Below are positions 46,331 through 58,748 of a DNA stretch of 64,000 nt, in pieces. The stretch is taken from NCBI GenBank assembly GCA_037974665.1, contig CM075775.1:39520152-39584151 (forward strand), read 5' to 3'. The DNA is from Ehretia macrophylla (lineage: Eukaryota > Streptophyta > Magnoliopsida > Boraginales > Ehretiaceae). Position numbers and translations under genes: made by a program. Numbering within the stretch: the first letter of the stretch is position 1; every line of letters begins with the position of its first letter. The notes beneath the pieces are model-generated. The model did not search any database, had not been told where the DNA came from, and saw only the letters and a program-made list of their open reading frames with translations.

Positions 46331-49300
46331 TGTGAGGCCCGACCTCGATTTGCGTGTGATACCTCCTTTCATGTGCCCTAACCTAGATTTGCATGCTTTG
46401 ACCTAGGTTTAAGAAATGTGTTTCGTTTTGTGTGCCTTGCATTGAAATACGTGCATACATTTAGAATTACATGCATTTACTTGGGAAACGTGCACTTGTC
46501 TTGTAGTTCGTGCCTTACCTCGTAGTGCGTGCCCTAAACCTAGGTAAGCGTGCCCGCACGCTAATCAAAAAAGTATCTTACACGAAGCACTAGATCATTA
46601 ATTAATCCTACAAACTCCACTAACTAATATTAAAATACTAATTCAACTCACTAAAAGACGAAATTGCACCAAAGGCTAAGCATTCTTTATTTTATTCCTT
46701 ATTCTTTTGCACATCCCAAATACACAATATTATATTGCTCAACCAAGACAAAAATTCATAATCTTGCACAAGCTTGGCCGACCACATGGAGCATTTAAAC
46801 AAGCATTGCAATTTCAAATTTATTCTTAGACATTCTATGACAAGTTATGACACAAAGCAAAAAAAAAAAAAAAACCCAAAACCCTACCCAATGCACCCAA
46901 AATCTCGACACATGCAAATGCCCATGCTAGGTGATTCAAAAACATGCTCCTTGAAGACAAAAATCAGAATTTTCAAGGCCCTAGGCCAACACATGCATCA
47001 ACTCTTCAAGCTTTTCATTTTCTTTCATTATTTCTCTCTTTCTCTCATTTCTCAATTCTTCTCTCTCTCTCTCACCCCTAGCTGCAATTATTGACTCCAT
47101 AGCTTAAGTTTATCATCCAAAGGTTCTTCAAGACATGCAAGTTACTAAGGAACTCGACCAAGCAAGCTAGAATGCAAAAAGACACACATGCAAGCTTATA
47201 GAACCTTCATTTTGGCTTAGGTAAGTTTGATAGCTCCTATTTCATTTTCTTTTTGTTCTAACCACATGCACCTACTAAGAACATGGTAACTTAACTAGGA
47301 ATTAAAGAATCTCAAGTTGTCTTTCGGCTAAGCAAGGAGAAAAGTAGATTTTGTGCTTCATCAAGAGTTTTGTGCATCTTCTTTGTTGTCTTGCTAAGGT
47401 GAGGGCTAAAACTCTCTTGAAAAGCTTTCAAAACCACATGCATGCCTTTAAATGTCTATTTTTACCTCTGTACTTGTGATATATGTGTGTACATGAGCTT
47501 TTGTAAACATGCATGGCAAGATATTTTGCTAGAATGTGATGATAGATGAAATCGCGTATTGGAAAGTCTTCTGACTTGTTGGTACGAAGTGATTTTGACC
47601 AGGTAAATAATGTTGAAAATATTTGAAAATTGGTAGGTGACTAGTTTTTCCAGTTCTAAGAATTTTTCGTAGAAATAGGCCAAAGCTAATTTTGACTCTA
47701 AGGTCCCCAAAATGGCAAAACATCGAAAGATGTCCAAATCTGGAAAATCTGGAAAATGAACCAGTTTTGACTTAGTAAATAATGTCCAAAATGCATGAAA
47801 TTTGGTGTTCTGCTAGATTGTTTTGTTCTGGACATTTTTGTCAGAAATAGACTAAGGCTAAATCGGACCCTAAGGCTCTCAAAAATGACAAGTATTGAAA
47901 TGTGTGCAAATCTGGACAGTTTTGCGTAGTCTCACGGTTTTGGCTATAACTCTTGAACCCGAACTCCAAATGATGCGAGGTTTCTTTCTGAATTTAGTTA
48001 ACTCCTTAAGATTTAATTTGACATTTTGTTCACTGGAATTGGATATTTTTTGCTTGTCTCAATGATTGTGAGAAAACAGACCATTGCAATGAGATTTTCA
48101 TCTAGTGATATGCTTTGAAAACTATTGTAACTTCTCTTGTTGTATTAAATGCTTGGGATTGTGGCACTTGGATGTTGTGTGGACTGTTTTTAATGCTTGA
48201 GGGTGTTTTAATTAATTGATACATGGCTTGAGTTTAATTACGTGACAACATGGGAATTAATCGCACGGGTGAGCATGAATTGAAACCCTAATGACTAGGA
48301 AAGCTCGCTAAGTGTTGATCCTATGGATATCGTGTTTAATTATGTGATTAGTAGGCTGCCGGTAGTTGCCCTTATAGCCATAAATGTGATTCCGATGATT
48401 ACATATTGACAAGTATACCCTTCTTGCATCTGGTCCCACGTAAACGTCGTTGCATGTTGTATGACCTTATTATTTGATTACGTGAACTTCGAAATGAGTT
48501 ATATGACTTAATTTACATGTGTTACATGGCTGTCCATTTAATATTCATATAACTCCATTTGCTTTACGAGTGAAATTACCTGTCATATTGTTTCTCGCGT
48601 GTTTACTTGTCAATGTGCAATCTTATGACTGCTCGAAGGCAACCTACTTTGTTGTCCTCCTAATGTGATATATTAAATGTCATAAATGTGCATTGCATAC
48701 AAGGTTGCAACCTTTCATTCTGGCATGGTAGCGTTCACGCACACTGGGCGATATCGGGCTTGCCAGTGCAACCGTGACTACCATTGTCCAATTCCTTCTC
48801 TCGCTTGGGGGCTAGACTTCCTCAGAGAGTTGGGTCGTAGGATTTCGGGGTACATCCGGAGTACACCCATTTGGCGTGATAAGGGGATGATTTGAAGTCA
48901 GCCGCAACAACTGATACGGGAAATGAATTGAGAGCAAAAGCTCACCGTATCCTTTTCACTATGTGTATAAGTACTCTCGCTTGGTTCCTAGAGGACCTCG
49001 GGGAGGAAAGACGGGTAATCGTATTCTTTTAATTTTATATTACATTATGAACTTACTTGTTATATATGTCATGCTTGCAAAAAGAGTTTTCATAAGTTGA
49101 ACCGAAAAAAGAGTTTCTAAACTTATTTCTCGTTCCCTCTCGCTGAGTTCATAAGGACTCACCCTATTTTATCATCTCAGGTGAAGAAGACCAGGAACAG
49201 GTACCCGAGGACAACGTACCTTTTGATGATTCCTTGGAATGATTGCTTGCCCTACGTGCCTTACGTGACTTACGTGACTTACTTGACTATGGCAATTTTG

Positions 49301-49890
49301 TGAACGATATGTTGCTTGAAGACTATTTCTTATGTTGCTTGTTATTGTATTGTAAATGACCCCGTTGTAATTTGGGGTCAAATTTTGGCTTGTACTGATC
49401 ATAACTAGTTAGACACCCTTATGGTCATTTTTGCTATTTCTACTGATTACTATCTATCGTAGGCTTATGAAGTATCAGGTAAAGGATTAAGTAAAATGAA
49501 TCTATCCAATCTTAAGCAGGTACTCATTGGTAGACCAAGATCAACAGGTAATTTTGTAACAAGGATTAACAAACAAATGAGACAGAGTTATCATGCTAGG
49601 TTGTTAATCAAACGAGACATCGAGATAACTAGTAGGCGTTTCAATTGGTGATAAATAGTAATCTTAGTTGGGAATGAATTTGAGACTGAAAGTATCGAGG
49701 TGTTTAGAGAATTAGGTCAAACTAAGGAGCCCAATTACAGCCGTTATACTGCCGGGTTTTCTGGAGAATCTGTGGAGTTTAGGCTAAACATTAAGCGTTA
49801 AACCTTCATGAACGATTAAGTACGTGAAATGACTTGAATGTTTAGATCACACCCTAGTCTAACCTCTATCGGTCGGGTTGGGGCGTGACA
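46331..49890 (+). repeat. 3' LTR of element C (3560 bp)
   Basis: Begins with the intact TGTGAGGCCCGACC and ends GGTTGGGGCGTGACA. It contains a longer poly-A run (about 46859-46874) than the 5' LTR, a shorter CT tract (47012-47074), a GC-block frame (48686-48895), a TATA candidate (48966), three 9-bp TTACGTGAC-type units (49261-49287, against two in the 5' LTR) and a hairpin (49358-49379). Confidence 0.95.
48686..48895 (+). other. GC-rich LTR block frame, C 3' LTR
   Basis: 69-residue frame, MCIAYKVATF to WRDKGMI. See the finding on this block for comparison across LTRs. Confidence 0.25.
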
Positions 49891-49895
49891 AGTTA
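49891..49895. repeat. Target-site duplication, right copy, element C
   Basis: AGTTA, followed by the satellite reading CGCGGCGCATATC. It pairs with AGGTA at 37931-37935. Confidence 0.8.
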
Positions 49896-52800
49896 CGCGG
49901 CGCATATCTTACCGTTGGAAAGCTCTCCGAAAGCTCTAAGATAGGGGCAGCTAGCTTGCTTGGCTGCGCCTATTTTCGAAGCCCAAAATCGAATGTTTTC
50001 ATTAGTTTCGGGACACTTTTCTTCTTCTAGCTGTTTTTTCGTCCCGGATCGTACGTCGTGAGCTACGAAAAGGACAACAACCTAATCCATTACATTTCTA
50101 TTAACGAATCCCACGACACCTTGAGCAAGACAACTTCACTTCAGGTAGAGGCTGGGCCCACAAACTGAGGGCGTGGGCCTTGGGACCCGGTCTCCGTCGC
50201 TCCGGTGCCCATAACTTTTGATTTGTAGGGAGTTACGCGGCCACAGCATACCGTTGGAATGCTCTCTGAGAGCTCTAAGACGGGGGCAGCAAGCCTACTC
50301 GGCTGCACCTGTTTTCGAAGCCCAAAATTGATTGTTTTACCAGTTTCGGGATACTTTTATTCATTTGCGCTGTTTTTCCGTCCCGGAAAGTGCGTTGTGA
50401 GTCGCGAAAAGGACGACAACCTAATCCATCACATTTCTATTACTGAATCCCATGGCACTTTGGGCAAGACAACTTCGCTTCACGTAGAGGCTAGGCCTGC
50501 AAACCAAGGGTGTGGGGCTTGGGACTAGGTCTCCGTCACTCCGGTGCCCATAATTTTTGATTCGTAAGGAGTTACGCAGCGGACAGCATACTGTTGGAAT
50601 GCTCTCCGAGAGATCTAAGACGGGTGTAGCAAGGCTGCTCAGTTGCGCCTGTTTTCGGAGCCTAAAATTGAACGTTTCACTAGTTTTGAGACATTTTTCT
50701 TCTTTTGAGCTATTTTTCCATCCTGGATGGTGCGTCGTGAGCCGTGAAAAGGACGACAACCTAATCCATCACATTTCTATTACCAAATCCCACACCACAT
50801 TGGGCAAGACAACTTCACTTCACGTAGAGGCTGGGCCCGCAAACCGAGGGCGTGGGGCTTGGGACAAGGTCTCCGTTGCTCCGGTGCCCCTAACTTTTGA
50901 TGCATAAGGAGTTACGCGGTGCACAACATATCATTGGAAAGCTCTACGAGAGCTCAACGATGGGGGCAGCTAGCTTGCTCGACTGCACCTATTTTTGGGG
51001 ACTAAAATCGAACGTTTTCATTAGTTTCGTGACACTATTATTCTTTTGCGTTGTTTTTCTATCCCGAGTCATACATCGTGAGCTGTGAAAAAGACGATGA
51101 CCTAATCCATCACATTTCTATTACTGAATCCCATGGTACCTTGAGCAAGAAAACTTCGCTTCAGGTAGAGGCTGGGCCTGCAAACAGAGGGCGTGGGGCT
51201 TAGGACTAGGACCCCGTCGCTCCGGTGCCTATAACTTTTGATCTGTAAGGAGTTACGCATCGCACAGTATACCGTTGGAATGCTCTCCGAGAGCTCTAAG
51301 ACGGGTGCAGAAAGCCTACTTGGTTGCGCCTGTTTTCGGAGAACAAAATCGAACGTTTTTACCAGTTTTGGGACACTTTTATTCTTTTGTGCTGTTTTTC
51401 CGTCCCGAAAAGTACGTCGTGAGACGCGAAAAGGACGACAACGTGATCCATCATATTTCTATTACCAAATCCCATGGCACCTTGGACAAGACAACTTCGC
51501 CTCAAGTAGAGGCTGGGCCTGCAAACCGAGGGTGTGGGGCTTGGGACCAGGTCTCCGTCACTCCAGTGCCCATAACTTTTGATCCGTAAGGAGTTACGCG
51601 GAGCACAGCATACCGTTGGAAAGCTCTCCGAGAGCTCTATGACGGGGGCAACAAGCCTGCTCGGCTACGCATATTTTTGGAACCCAAAATCGAACGTTTT
51701 CATCAGTTTTAGGTCACTTTTCTTCTTTTGCACTATTTTTCCATCCTGGATAGTACGTCGTGAGCTGCGAAACGGACGACAACCTAATCCATCACATTTT
51801 TATTACCGAACGCCACGGCACCTTGGGCAAGACAACTTCGCTTCACGTAGAGGCTGGGCCCGCAAACCGAGCGCGTAGGGCTTGGGACCAAGTCTCCGTC
51901 ACTCCGGTGCCCATAACTTTTGATCCGTAAGGAGTTACGCAGCGCACAGCATACCATTGGTAAGCTCTCCGAGAGCTCTATGAAAGGGGCAGCTAGCCTG
52001 CTCGACTGCACCTGTATTCAGAGCCCAAAATCGAACATTTTCATCATTTTTGGGATACTTTTCTTCTTTTGTGCTATTTTTTCTTCTCGGATAGTGCGTC
52101 ATGTGTCGCGAAAAGGATGACAACCTAATCCATCACTTTTTTATTACCAAATCCCACAGCACCTTGGGCAAGACAACTTCAATTCATGCAGAGGCTGGGC
52201 CCGAAAACCGAGGGCGTGGGCTTGGGACCAGGTCTCCGTCGCTCCGGTGCCCATAACTTTTTATCCGTACGGAGTTACGTGGTGCACAACATACCGTTGG
52301 AAAGCTCTCCAAGAGATCTACGATAGGGCAGCAACCCTGCTTGGCTGCGCCAGTTTTCGAATCCCAAAATCGAACATTTTCATTATTTTTCGGACACTTT
52401 TCTTCTTTTGCGCTTTTTTTCCGTCTCGAATAGTGCATCGTGAGCCGCAAAAAGCCCAACAACCTAATCCATCACATTTCTTTTACCGACTCCCACGGTA
52501 CTTTGGGCAAGACAATTTCACTTCACGTAGAGGCTGGGCCCGCAAACCGAGGGCGTGGGGCTTGGGACCAAGTCTCCGTCACTCCGTTGCCCATAACTTT
52601 TGATCCGTAAGGAGTTACGCGCCCCACAGCATACCCTTGGAAATCTTCCGGAGAGCTCTACGATGGGGGCAGCTAGCCTGTTTGACAGCACCTATTTTCG
52701 AAGCCGAAAATCGAACGTTTTTATCAGATTCAGGATATTTTTTTTCTTTTGCACTGTTTTTTCGTCCCGGATCGTACGTTGTGAGCTGCGAAAAGGACGA

Positions 52801-53579
52801 CAACCTAATCCAACACATTTCTTTTAACGAATCCCATGGAACCTTAGGCAAGACAACTTTGCTTAACGTAGATGCTGGGCCCGCAAGCCGAAGGCGTGGG
52901 GCATGGGACCAGGTCTCCGTCACACCTTTGCCCATAACTTTTGATCCGTAAGGAGTTATGCGGCGCACAACATACTATTAGAAAGCTCTTCGGGAAGATC
53001 TACGACGGGGTCAGCAAGCATTCTCGGTTGTGCCTATTTTCGATACCTAAAATTGAATGTTTTCAACAGTTTCGGGACACTTTTATTCTTTTGTACTATT
53101 TTTTTGTCCCGGATCGTACGTCGTGAGCCGCGAAAAGGACTACAACCTAATCCATCACATTTTTACTATCGAATCCCACAACACATTGGGCAAGACAACT
53201 TTGCTTCAGGTAGAGGCTGGGCTCGCAAATCGAGGGCGTGGAGCTTGAGACCAAGTCTCCGTTGCTCTGGTGCTCATAACTTTTGATCCGTAAGAAGTTA
53301 CGCGGTGCACAACATATCGTTGGAAAGCTCTTTGAGAGCTCTACAATAGGGGAACCTAGTTTGCTCGGTCGTGCCTATTTTCAGATCCCAAAATCAAATG
53401 TTTTCATCAGTTTTGGGACACTTTTTTTCTTTTACGTTATTTTTCTGTCCCGAATCGTACGTTGTGAGCTGCGAAAAGGACGACAACCTAATCCATCACA
53501 TTTCTATTACCAAATACCACAGTACCTTGGGCAAGACAACTTCGCTTCACGTAGAGGTTCGGACTGCAAACCTAGGGCG

Positions 53580-54941
53580 TAGGGCTTGGGACCAGGTCTC
53601 CGTCGCTCCGGTGCGCATAACTTTTGATCCATAAGGAGTTACGTGGTGCACAACATACCATTGGAAATCTCTCTGAGAGGTCTACGACGGGGGCTGCTAG
53701 CCTACTCCACTGCACCAATTTTCGAAGCCCAAAATCGAACATTTTCATCAGTTTCGGGATACTTTTCTTCTTTTGCACTGTTTTTTCGTCCCGGGTCGTA
53801 CGTCGTGAGCCGCAAAAAGGAAGACGACCTAATCCATTACATTTCTATTACCGAATCCCACGGCACCTTGAGCAAGGCAACTTCACTTCAGGTAGAGGCT
53901 GGGCCCGCAAACCGTGGGCATGGGGCTTTTAACCAGGTCTCGGTCGCTCCGGTGCTCATAACTTTTGATCTATAAGAAGTTACGTGGCGCACAACATACT
54001 GTTGGAATGCTCTCTGAGAGTTCTAAGACGGGGGCAGCAAGCCTGCTCGGCTGCGCCTATTTTCGGATCCAAAATCTTACGTTTTCACCAGTTTCGGGAC
54101 ACTTTTCTTATTTTGCACTTTTTTTTCGTCCCGGATAGTACGTCGTGAGCCGTAAAAAGGACGACAACCTAATCCATCACATTTCTATTACCGAATCCCA
54201 CGGCATCTTGGGAAAGACAACTTCGCTTCACGTAGAAGCTGGGCCCTTAATCAAATGGCGTAGGGCTTGGGACCAGGTCTCCGTCGCTCCGGTGCACATA
54301 ACTTTTGATCTGTAAGGATTTACGCGGCGCACAGCATACCGTTGAAAATCTCTCCGAGAGGTCTACAACGGGGGCTGCTAGCCTACTCCACTGCACCAGT
54401 TTTCGAAGCCCAAAATCGAACACTTTCATCAGTTTCGGGATACTTTTCTTCTTTTGTACTGTTTTTTCGTCCCGGGTTGTACGTCGTGAGCCGCGAAAAG
54501 GAAGACGACCTAATCCATTACATTTCTATTACCGAATCCCACGGCACCTTGAGCAAGGCAACTTCACTTCAGGTAGAGGCTGGGCCCGCAAACCGTGGGC
54601 ATGGGGCTTTTAACTAGGTCTCGGTCGCTCCGGTGCTCATAACTTTTGATCTATAAGAAGTTACGTGGCGCACAACATACTGTTGGAATGCTCTCTGAGA
54701 GTTCTAAGACGAGGGCAGCAAGCCTGCTCGGCTGCGCCTATTTTCGGATCCAAAATCTTACGTTTTCACCAGTTTCGGGACACTTTTCTTCTTTTGCGCT
54801 ATTTTTTCATCCCGGATCGTACGTCGTGAGCCGCAAAAAGGACGACAACCTAATCCATAACATTTCTATTACAGAATCCCAAGGCATATTGGGCAAGGCA
54901 ACTTCGCTTCACGTAGAGGCTGTGCCCGTAAACCGATGGCA
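53580..54941 (+). repeat. Recent tandem duplication of a two-monomer block (681 bp x 2)
   Basis: 53580-54260 and 54261-54941 are collinear. Across about 230 bp (from 53881 against 54562) I count two differences, far fewer than between ordinary neighbours. Private variants are shared: GGGGCTTTTAAC, GATCTATAAGAAG, and the small deletion in CGGATCCAAAATCTTACG. Confidence 0.88.
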
Positions 54942-54997
54942 TGGGGCTTAGGACCAGGTCTCTGTCGCTTCGAAGCCCATAATTTTGATCCGTGAGG

Positions 54998-55002
54998 AGT
55001 TA
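54998..55002. repeat. Flank of LTR fragment D (AGTTA target)
   Basis: AGTTA directly before TGTCACGCCCC, the same monomer position used by element C and, on the opposite strand, by A2. The right side of D has no matching copy. Confidence 0.6.
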
Positions 55003-56543
55003 TGTCACGCCCCAACCCGACCTATAGAGGTTAGATTAGGATGTGATCTAAACATTCATATCATTTCACGTACTTAATCGTTCATTAAAGTTTAATGCTT
55101 AACATTAGCCTAGAACTCCAAAAGATTCTCCGAAAAACCGACAACATAATGGCTGTAATTGGCTCTTTAGTTTGACCTAATTTCCTAAATGCCTCAAAAC
55201 TTTCAATCTCAAATTTGATTCCAACTAAGATTACTATCTACCACCAATTGATATGTCCACTATTTATCTCAAGTCTCGTTTGATTAACACCTAGCATATT
55301 AATTATGTCTCGTTTATGTGTCAATTCCTATTACACAAGAACCTGTTGGTCTTAGCTTACACATGAGTATCTGCTTAAGATTGGATAGATTCATTTTACT
55401 TAGCCTTTTGCCTAATACTTCATAAGCCTGTAATAGTTACTAATCAAAGTAGCGATAGCAAAATGACCAGAAGAGTGTCTATCTAGGTATGATCAGTACA
55501 AACTAAAATTAGACTCCAAATTACAACGGGGGTCATTTACAATAGCAATGACAAACAACATAAGAGATAATCTGCAAAACAAACATATCGTTCACAAAAT
55601 GGCCACAGTCAAGTAAGGCACGTAGGGCAGGCAATCACTCCAAGGAGTCATCAATAGGCACGTTATCCTCGGGTATCTGTTCCTGATCTTCTTCACCTGT
55701 GATGATAAAAGAGGGTGAGTCCTTATGAACTCAACGAGGGGGAATGAGAAATACGTTTTCAAACTCCTTTTCCTGTTCAACTTATGAAAAACCCTTTTTG
55801 AAAGCATGACATATAACACGAGTAAGTTCATAATGTAATATAAGAGTAAAAGAACACAATTATCCGTCTTTCCTCCCCGAGGTCCTCTAGGAACCAAGCG
55901 AGAGTACTTATACACATAGTGAAAATGATACGGTGAGCTTTTGTTCTCAATTCATTTTCAATATCAGTTGTTGCGACCGACTTCAAATCATTCACTTATC
56001 ACACCAAATGGGTGTACTACGAATGTACCCCGAAATCCTACGACCCAACTCTCCGAGGAAGCCTAGCCCCCAAGCGAGAAAGGGAATTGGACAATGGTAA
56101 TCACGGTTCCACCGGCAAGCCCGATGCCGCCCGGTGTGCGTGAATGCTACCACGCCAGAATGAAAGGTTGCAACCTTGTATGCAATGTACATTTATGACA
56201 TTTAATATATCACATTAGAAGGACAACAAAGTAGGTTGCCTTCGAGCAGTCATAAGATTGCACATTGACAAATAAACACGCGAGGCACGATACGACATGT
56301 AATTTTACTTGTAAAGCACATGGAGTTATATGAATATTAAACGGGCAGCCATGTAACGTCTGTAAATCAAGTCATATAACTCATTTCGAAGTTCACGTAA
56401 TCAAATAATAAGATTATACAACGTGCAACGACATCTATGTGGGACCGGGTGCAAGAAAGGCCTACTTGTGAACATGTAATCATCGGAATCACATTTAGAT
56501 CACACCCTAGTCCAGCCTTTATAGGTCGGGTTGGGGCGTGACA
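55003..56543 (-). mobile_element. Rearranged LTR fragment D with an inverted end
   Basis: 55003 to about 56490 is the 3' part of an LTR in minus orientation, starting at TGTCACGCCCC. It includes the hairpin (55512-55534), TATA candidate (55907) and GC-block frame (55992-56192). At about 56493 it jumps to the last 50 bp of the same LTR type in plus orientation (TTAGATCACACCCTAG to GGGGCGTGACA). Both outer ends are thus the same LTR terminus. About 2 kb of LTR, including the minisatellite edge, is missing. The satellite resumes with CACAG, about 7 bp beyond AGTTA, without a TSD. Confidence 0.9.
56488..56500. other. Inversion breakpoint inside D
   Basis: Minus-orientation LTR sequence (CATCGGAATCACATTTAG) and plus-orientation LTR end (GTTTAGATCACACCC) share TTTAG at the join. 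This suggests microhomology-mediated repair. Confidence 0.7.
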
Positions 56544-58748
56544 CACAGTATACCGTTTGAAAGCTCTCCGAGAGCTCTACGACAGGGGCAGCAAGCCTGC
56601 TTTGCTGCACCTGTTTTCAGAGCCCAAAATCGAACGTTTTAATTAGTTTCAGGACACTTTTCTTTTTTTGCGCTGTTTTTCTATCCCGGGTCGTACGTCG
56701 TGAGCCGCGAAAAGGATGACAACGTAATCCATCACATTTCTATTATAGAATCCCATGGCACCTTGGGCAAGAAAACTTCGCTTCACGTAGAGGCTGGGCT
56801 CGCAAACCGAGGGCATTGGGCTCGGGACCAGGTCTCTCTTGCTCTAGTGCCCGTAACTTTTGATTCGTAAGGAGTTACGCGGTGCACAACATACCGTTGG
56901 AAAGGTCTGTGAGAGCTTTATGACGGGGGCTGCAAGACTGCTCAGCTACGCCAGTTTTCGGAGCCCAAAATCGAAAGTTTTCACTAGTATTGGGATATTT
57001 TTCTTTTTTTATGCTATTTTTCCGTCCTGGATCGTACGTCGTGAGCCGCAAAAAGGACGACAACCTAAGCCATCACATTTCTATTACCGAATCCCATGAC
57101 ACCTTGGGCAAGCCAACTTCGCTGCACGTAAAGGCTGGGCCAGCAAACTGAAGGTGTGGGGCTTGGGACCAGCTTTCCCTCCCTCTGTTGCACATAACTT
57201 TTGATCCATATGGAGTTACGCGGCGCACAGTATATCGTTGGAAACCTCTCCGATAGCTCTACGATAGGGGCAGAGAGCCTGCTCAGCCGTTCCTATTTTC
57301 GGAGCCCAAAATCAAACGTTTTCATCAGTTTTGGGACACTTTTCTACTTTTGCACTGTTTTTCCGTCCCTGATCGTACGTCATAAGCCTCGAAAAGGACG
57401 ACAACCTAATCCATCACATTTCTATTATCGAATCCCATGGCACATTGGGCAAGACAACTTCACTTCACGTAGAGGCTGGGCCAGCAAACCGAGGGCGTTG
57501 GGCATGTGACCAGGTATCCGTCGCTCCGATGTCCATTACTTTTGATCCGTAAGGAGTTACGCGGCGCATAATATACAGTTGGAAAGCACTCCGAGAGCTC
57601 TACAATAGGGGCAACAAGCCTGCTCGGCTGCGCCTATTTTCGGAGCCCAAAATCAAACATTTTCATCAGTTTTAAGACACTTTTCTTTTTTTTTGCATTG
57701 TTTTTCCGTACCAGATCGTACGTCGTGAGCCGCGAAAAGGACGACAACCTAATCCATCACTTTTCTATTACCGAATCCCATGGTACCTTGGTCCAGACAA
57801 CTTCGCTTCACGTAGAGGCTGGGTATGCAAACTGAGTGCGTGGGGCTTGTGACCAAGTATCCGTCGCTTTGGTGCCCATAACTTTTGATCTGTAAGGAGT
57901 TACATGGCGTACAGCATACCGTTGGAAATCTTTCCGAGAGCTCTACGACGGGGGCAGCAAGCCTGCTCTGTTGCGCCTATTTTTGGAGCCCAAAATCAAA
58001 TATTTTCATCAGTATCAGGTCATTTTTCTTCTTTTGTGCAGTTTTTTCGTCCCGGATCGTACGTCGTGGCCGCGAAAAGGGTGACAACCTAATCCATCAC
58101 ATTAGTATTCTGAATCCCATGGCACCTTGGGCAAAACAACATCCCTTCACGTAGAGGCTGGGCCCCGTAAACCGAGGGCGTGGGGCTTGGGACAAGGTCT
58201 CCGTCACTTCGTTGTTCATAACATTTGATCCGTAAGGAGTTACGCGGCGCACTGTATACTGTTGGAAAGCTCTCCGAGAGCTCTACGATGTGGAAGCTAG
58301 CTTGCTTGGCTGCGTTTGTTTTCGTAGCCCAAAATTGAACATTTTTATTAGTTTCGGGACACTTTTCTTCTTTTACTCTGTTTTTCTGTCTCGGATCGTA
58401 CGTCGTGAGCCACAAAAAGGACGAAAACCTAATCCATCACATTTTTATTACCGAATCCCACGGCACATTGGGCAAGACAACTTCACTTCACGTAGAGGCT
58501 GGGCCCGCAGACCGAGGGCATAGGGCTTGGGACCAGGTCTCTGTGGCTCTAGTGCCCATAACTTTTGATCCATAAGGAGTTACGCTACGCACAGCATACC
58601 GTTGGAAAGCTCTCCGAGACCTCTACAATAGGTGCAGCAAGCCTGCTCGGCTGTGCCTATTTTAGGAGTCCTTAATCGTATGTTTTCATCAGTTTCGGGA
58701 CACTTTTATTCTTTTGTGATATTTTTCCGTCCCGGATTGTACGTCGTG
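56544..58748 (+). repeat. Satellite array S7, (+) orientation
   Basis: About 6.5 monomers with the usual period (GGAGTTACGCGG near 56870, 57211, 57553 and 58236), starting CACAGTATACCG after D and ending GTACGTCGTG before element E. Confidence 0.96.
58744..58748. repeat. Presumed target-site duplication, left copy, element E
   Basis: TCGTG before TGTCACGTCCC. The matching copy would lie beyond the window, so it cannot be checked. Confidence 0.45.

Larger units (their letters stand above)
37936..49890 (+). mobile_element. Retrotransposon C: full-length, inactive Ty3/gypsy chromovirus (Tekay/Del-like), about 12 kb
   Basis: Same structure as B: 5' LTR (37936-41500), primer-binding site (41512-41523), gag-pol frame (41779-46291), polypurine tract (46319-46330), 3' LTR (46331-49890) and AGTTA-type TSDs. 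The two LTRs are almost identical over long stretches (for example about 38820-39070 against 47210-47460), so C is probably younger than B. The coding region has six stop codons and two single-base deletions. None of these is shared with B. Confidence 0.95.
49891..55002 (+). repeat. Satellite array S6, (+) orientation
   Basis: About 15 monomers, continuing the phase broken by C. The marker ATCCGTAAGGAG or a variant recurs near 50557, 50897, 51238, 51579, 51920, 52600, 52941, 53283, 53624, 54305 and 54646. TTCAGGTAG variants at 50142, 51162, 53207, 53889 and 54570 are three, six, two and two monomers apart, so the higher-order pattern is irregular. The block ends at GGAGTTA, where fragment D begins. 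Confidence 0.96.

Noticed and set aside
55003-56543. DNA transposon with terminal inverted repeats
   Set aside because: Both ends are the known LTR terminus and the interior is LTR sequence. There is no transposase and no target duplication.
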